Shown here piece after piece: positions 14,148 through 14,371 of a DNA stretch of 14,371 nucleotides; position 1 is the first letter of the stretch; the number at the start of each line of letters is the position of its first letter. Both the position numbers and the translations under genes were made by a program. Source of the DNA: an uncultured Clostridia bacterium (lineage in GTDB: Bacteria > Bacillota > Clostridia > Lachnospirales > Lachnospiraceae); the NCBI GenBank assembly GCA_947178045.1, contig CAMWWR010000006.1, positions 1 to 14,371 of the forward strand, written 5' to 3'. Below the pieces are notes generated by a model. That model was not told the DNA's origin, ran no database searches, and worked only from the letters and a program-made list of their open reading frames with translations.

Positions 14148-14222
14148 TAAACTCTCTTAAAGGGTTAAAATAAACGATTTTAAATTAAACTCGTGTCAGT
14201 TCAAGTTAATATTTTGTACTAT

Positions 14223-14267
14223 AAGGACATTTTTCTAAAAGAAAATTTTAGAGAAGTGTCCTTTTTT
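14223..14267 (+). terminator. Long intrinsic terminator
   Basis: Arms 14223-14240 and 14246-14263 pair over 18 bp (two G-T pairs) around a GAAAA loop, with a T run 14262-14267. It is the strongest hairpin in the window. It lies 130 nt past lysS and 42 nt before the next start codon, so it may end lysS transcription or insulate or attenuate the following gene. Confidence 0.88.
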
Positions 14268-14308
14268 GTTATGGTCAGCAAAGCAAAATAAGAAATGGAG
14301 GAAAAAGC

Positions 14309-14371
14309 ATGAGCAGTACAGCGTTAGGAGCAGAGAGAGCGATTATTTTTATCAGCGAAGCACATGAGAAA
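14309..14371 (+). CDS. Unrecognised gene, first 21 codons only
   Basis: The ATG at 14309 is preceded by GGAGG (14297-14301) with 7-nt spacing, and 21 codons stay open to the window end (MSSTALGAERAIIFISEAHEK). This is too short for a family assignment and I do not recognise it. It lies in AT-rich DNA distinct from the upstream genes, behind a terminator, and may be the first gene of an inserted element. Its start is well supported; its function is not. Confidence 0.6.
   Translation, partial: MSSTALGAERAIIFISEAHEK

Noticed and set aside
14101..14177. A degraded integrase C-terminus in the frames that run through the tandem repeat (for example reading QYGTTKVRQNKLS)
   Set aside because: The peptide is too short to assign and no upstream integrase sequence exists, since intact lysS directly precedes it.

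Overview
The window looks like chromosomal DNA from an anaerobic, fermentative Firmicute, most likely a Lachnospiraceae-type clostridium with fairly high GC. The basis is the gene content (a single-chain pyruvate:ferredoxin oxidoreductase and an adjacent greA-lysS pair), strong AGGAGG-type ribosome binding sites, and intrinsic terminators. The genus cannot be fixed from this sequence alone.

Layout, left to right. (1) 1-2394, plus strand: the end of a surface-polysaccharide cluster, with a family 4-like glycosyltransferase cut by the window edge and a polysaccharide pyruvyl transferase-family protein. (2) 2476-5346, minus strand: a large exported CpdB/5'-nucleotidase-type phosphoesterase, convergent with the cluster across a long hairpin. 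(3) 5665-6219, plus strand: a small coiled-coil protein with two zinc ribbons and its own terminator, followed by a compact array of inverted repeats (6282-6421) that looks like a small non-autonomous mobile repeat. (4) 6420-7691, minus strand: an ECF-type sigma factor continuous with a 256-residue soluble C-terminal domain that I do not recognise. A strong ribosome binding site and ATG lie in frame at the domain junction, and an ECF-like promoter lies upstream. (5) 7956-11471, minus strand: pyruvate:ferredoxin oxidoreductase (nifJ/PFOR). (6) 11939-14093, plus strand: greA and lysS behind a perfect-consensus housekeeping promoter. (7) 14094-14371: an abrupt switch to AT-rich DNA just after lysS, with a tandem 11-bp repeat, a long intrinsic terminator and the first 21 codons of an unrecognised gene. 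This could be the edge of an integrated element.

Most of the window is housekeeping or ordinary accessory sequence. The best candidates for something undescribed are the sigma factor/C-terminal domain gene, which appears built to yield both a fusion and a free C-terminal protein and may autoregulate, the repeat whose edge supplies that gene's stop codon, and the possible integration junction downstream of lysS.
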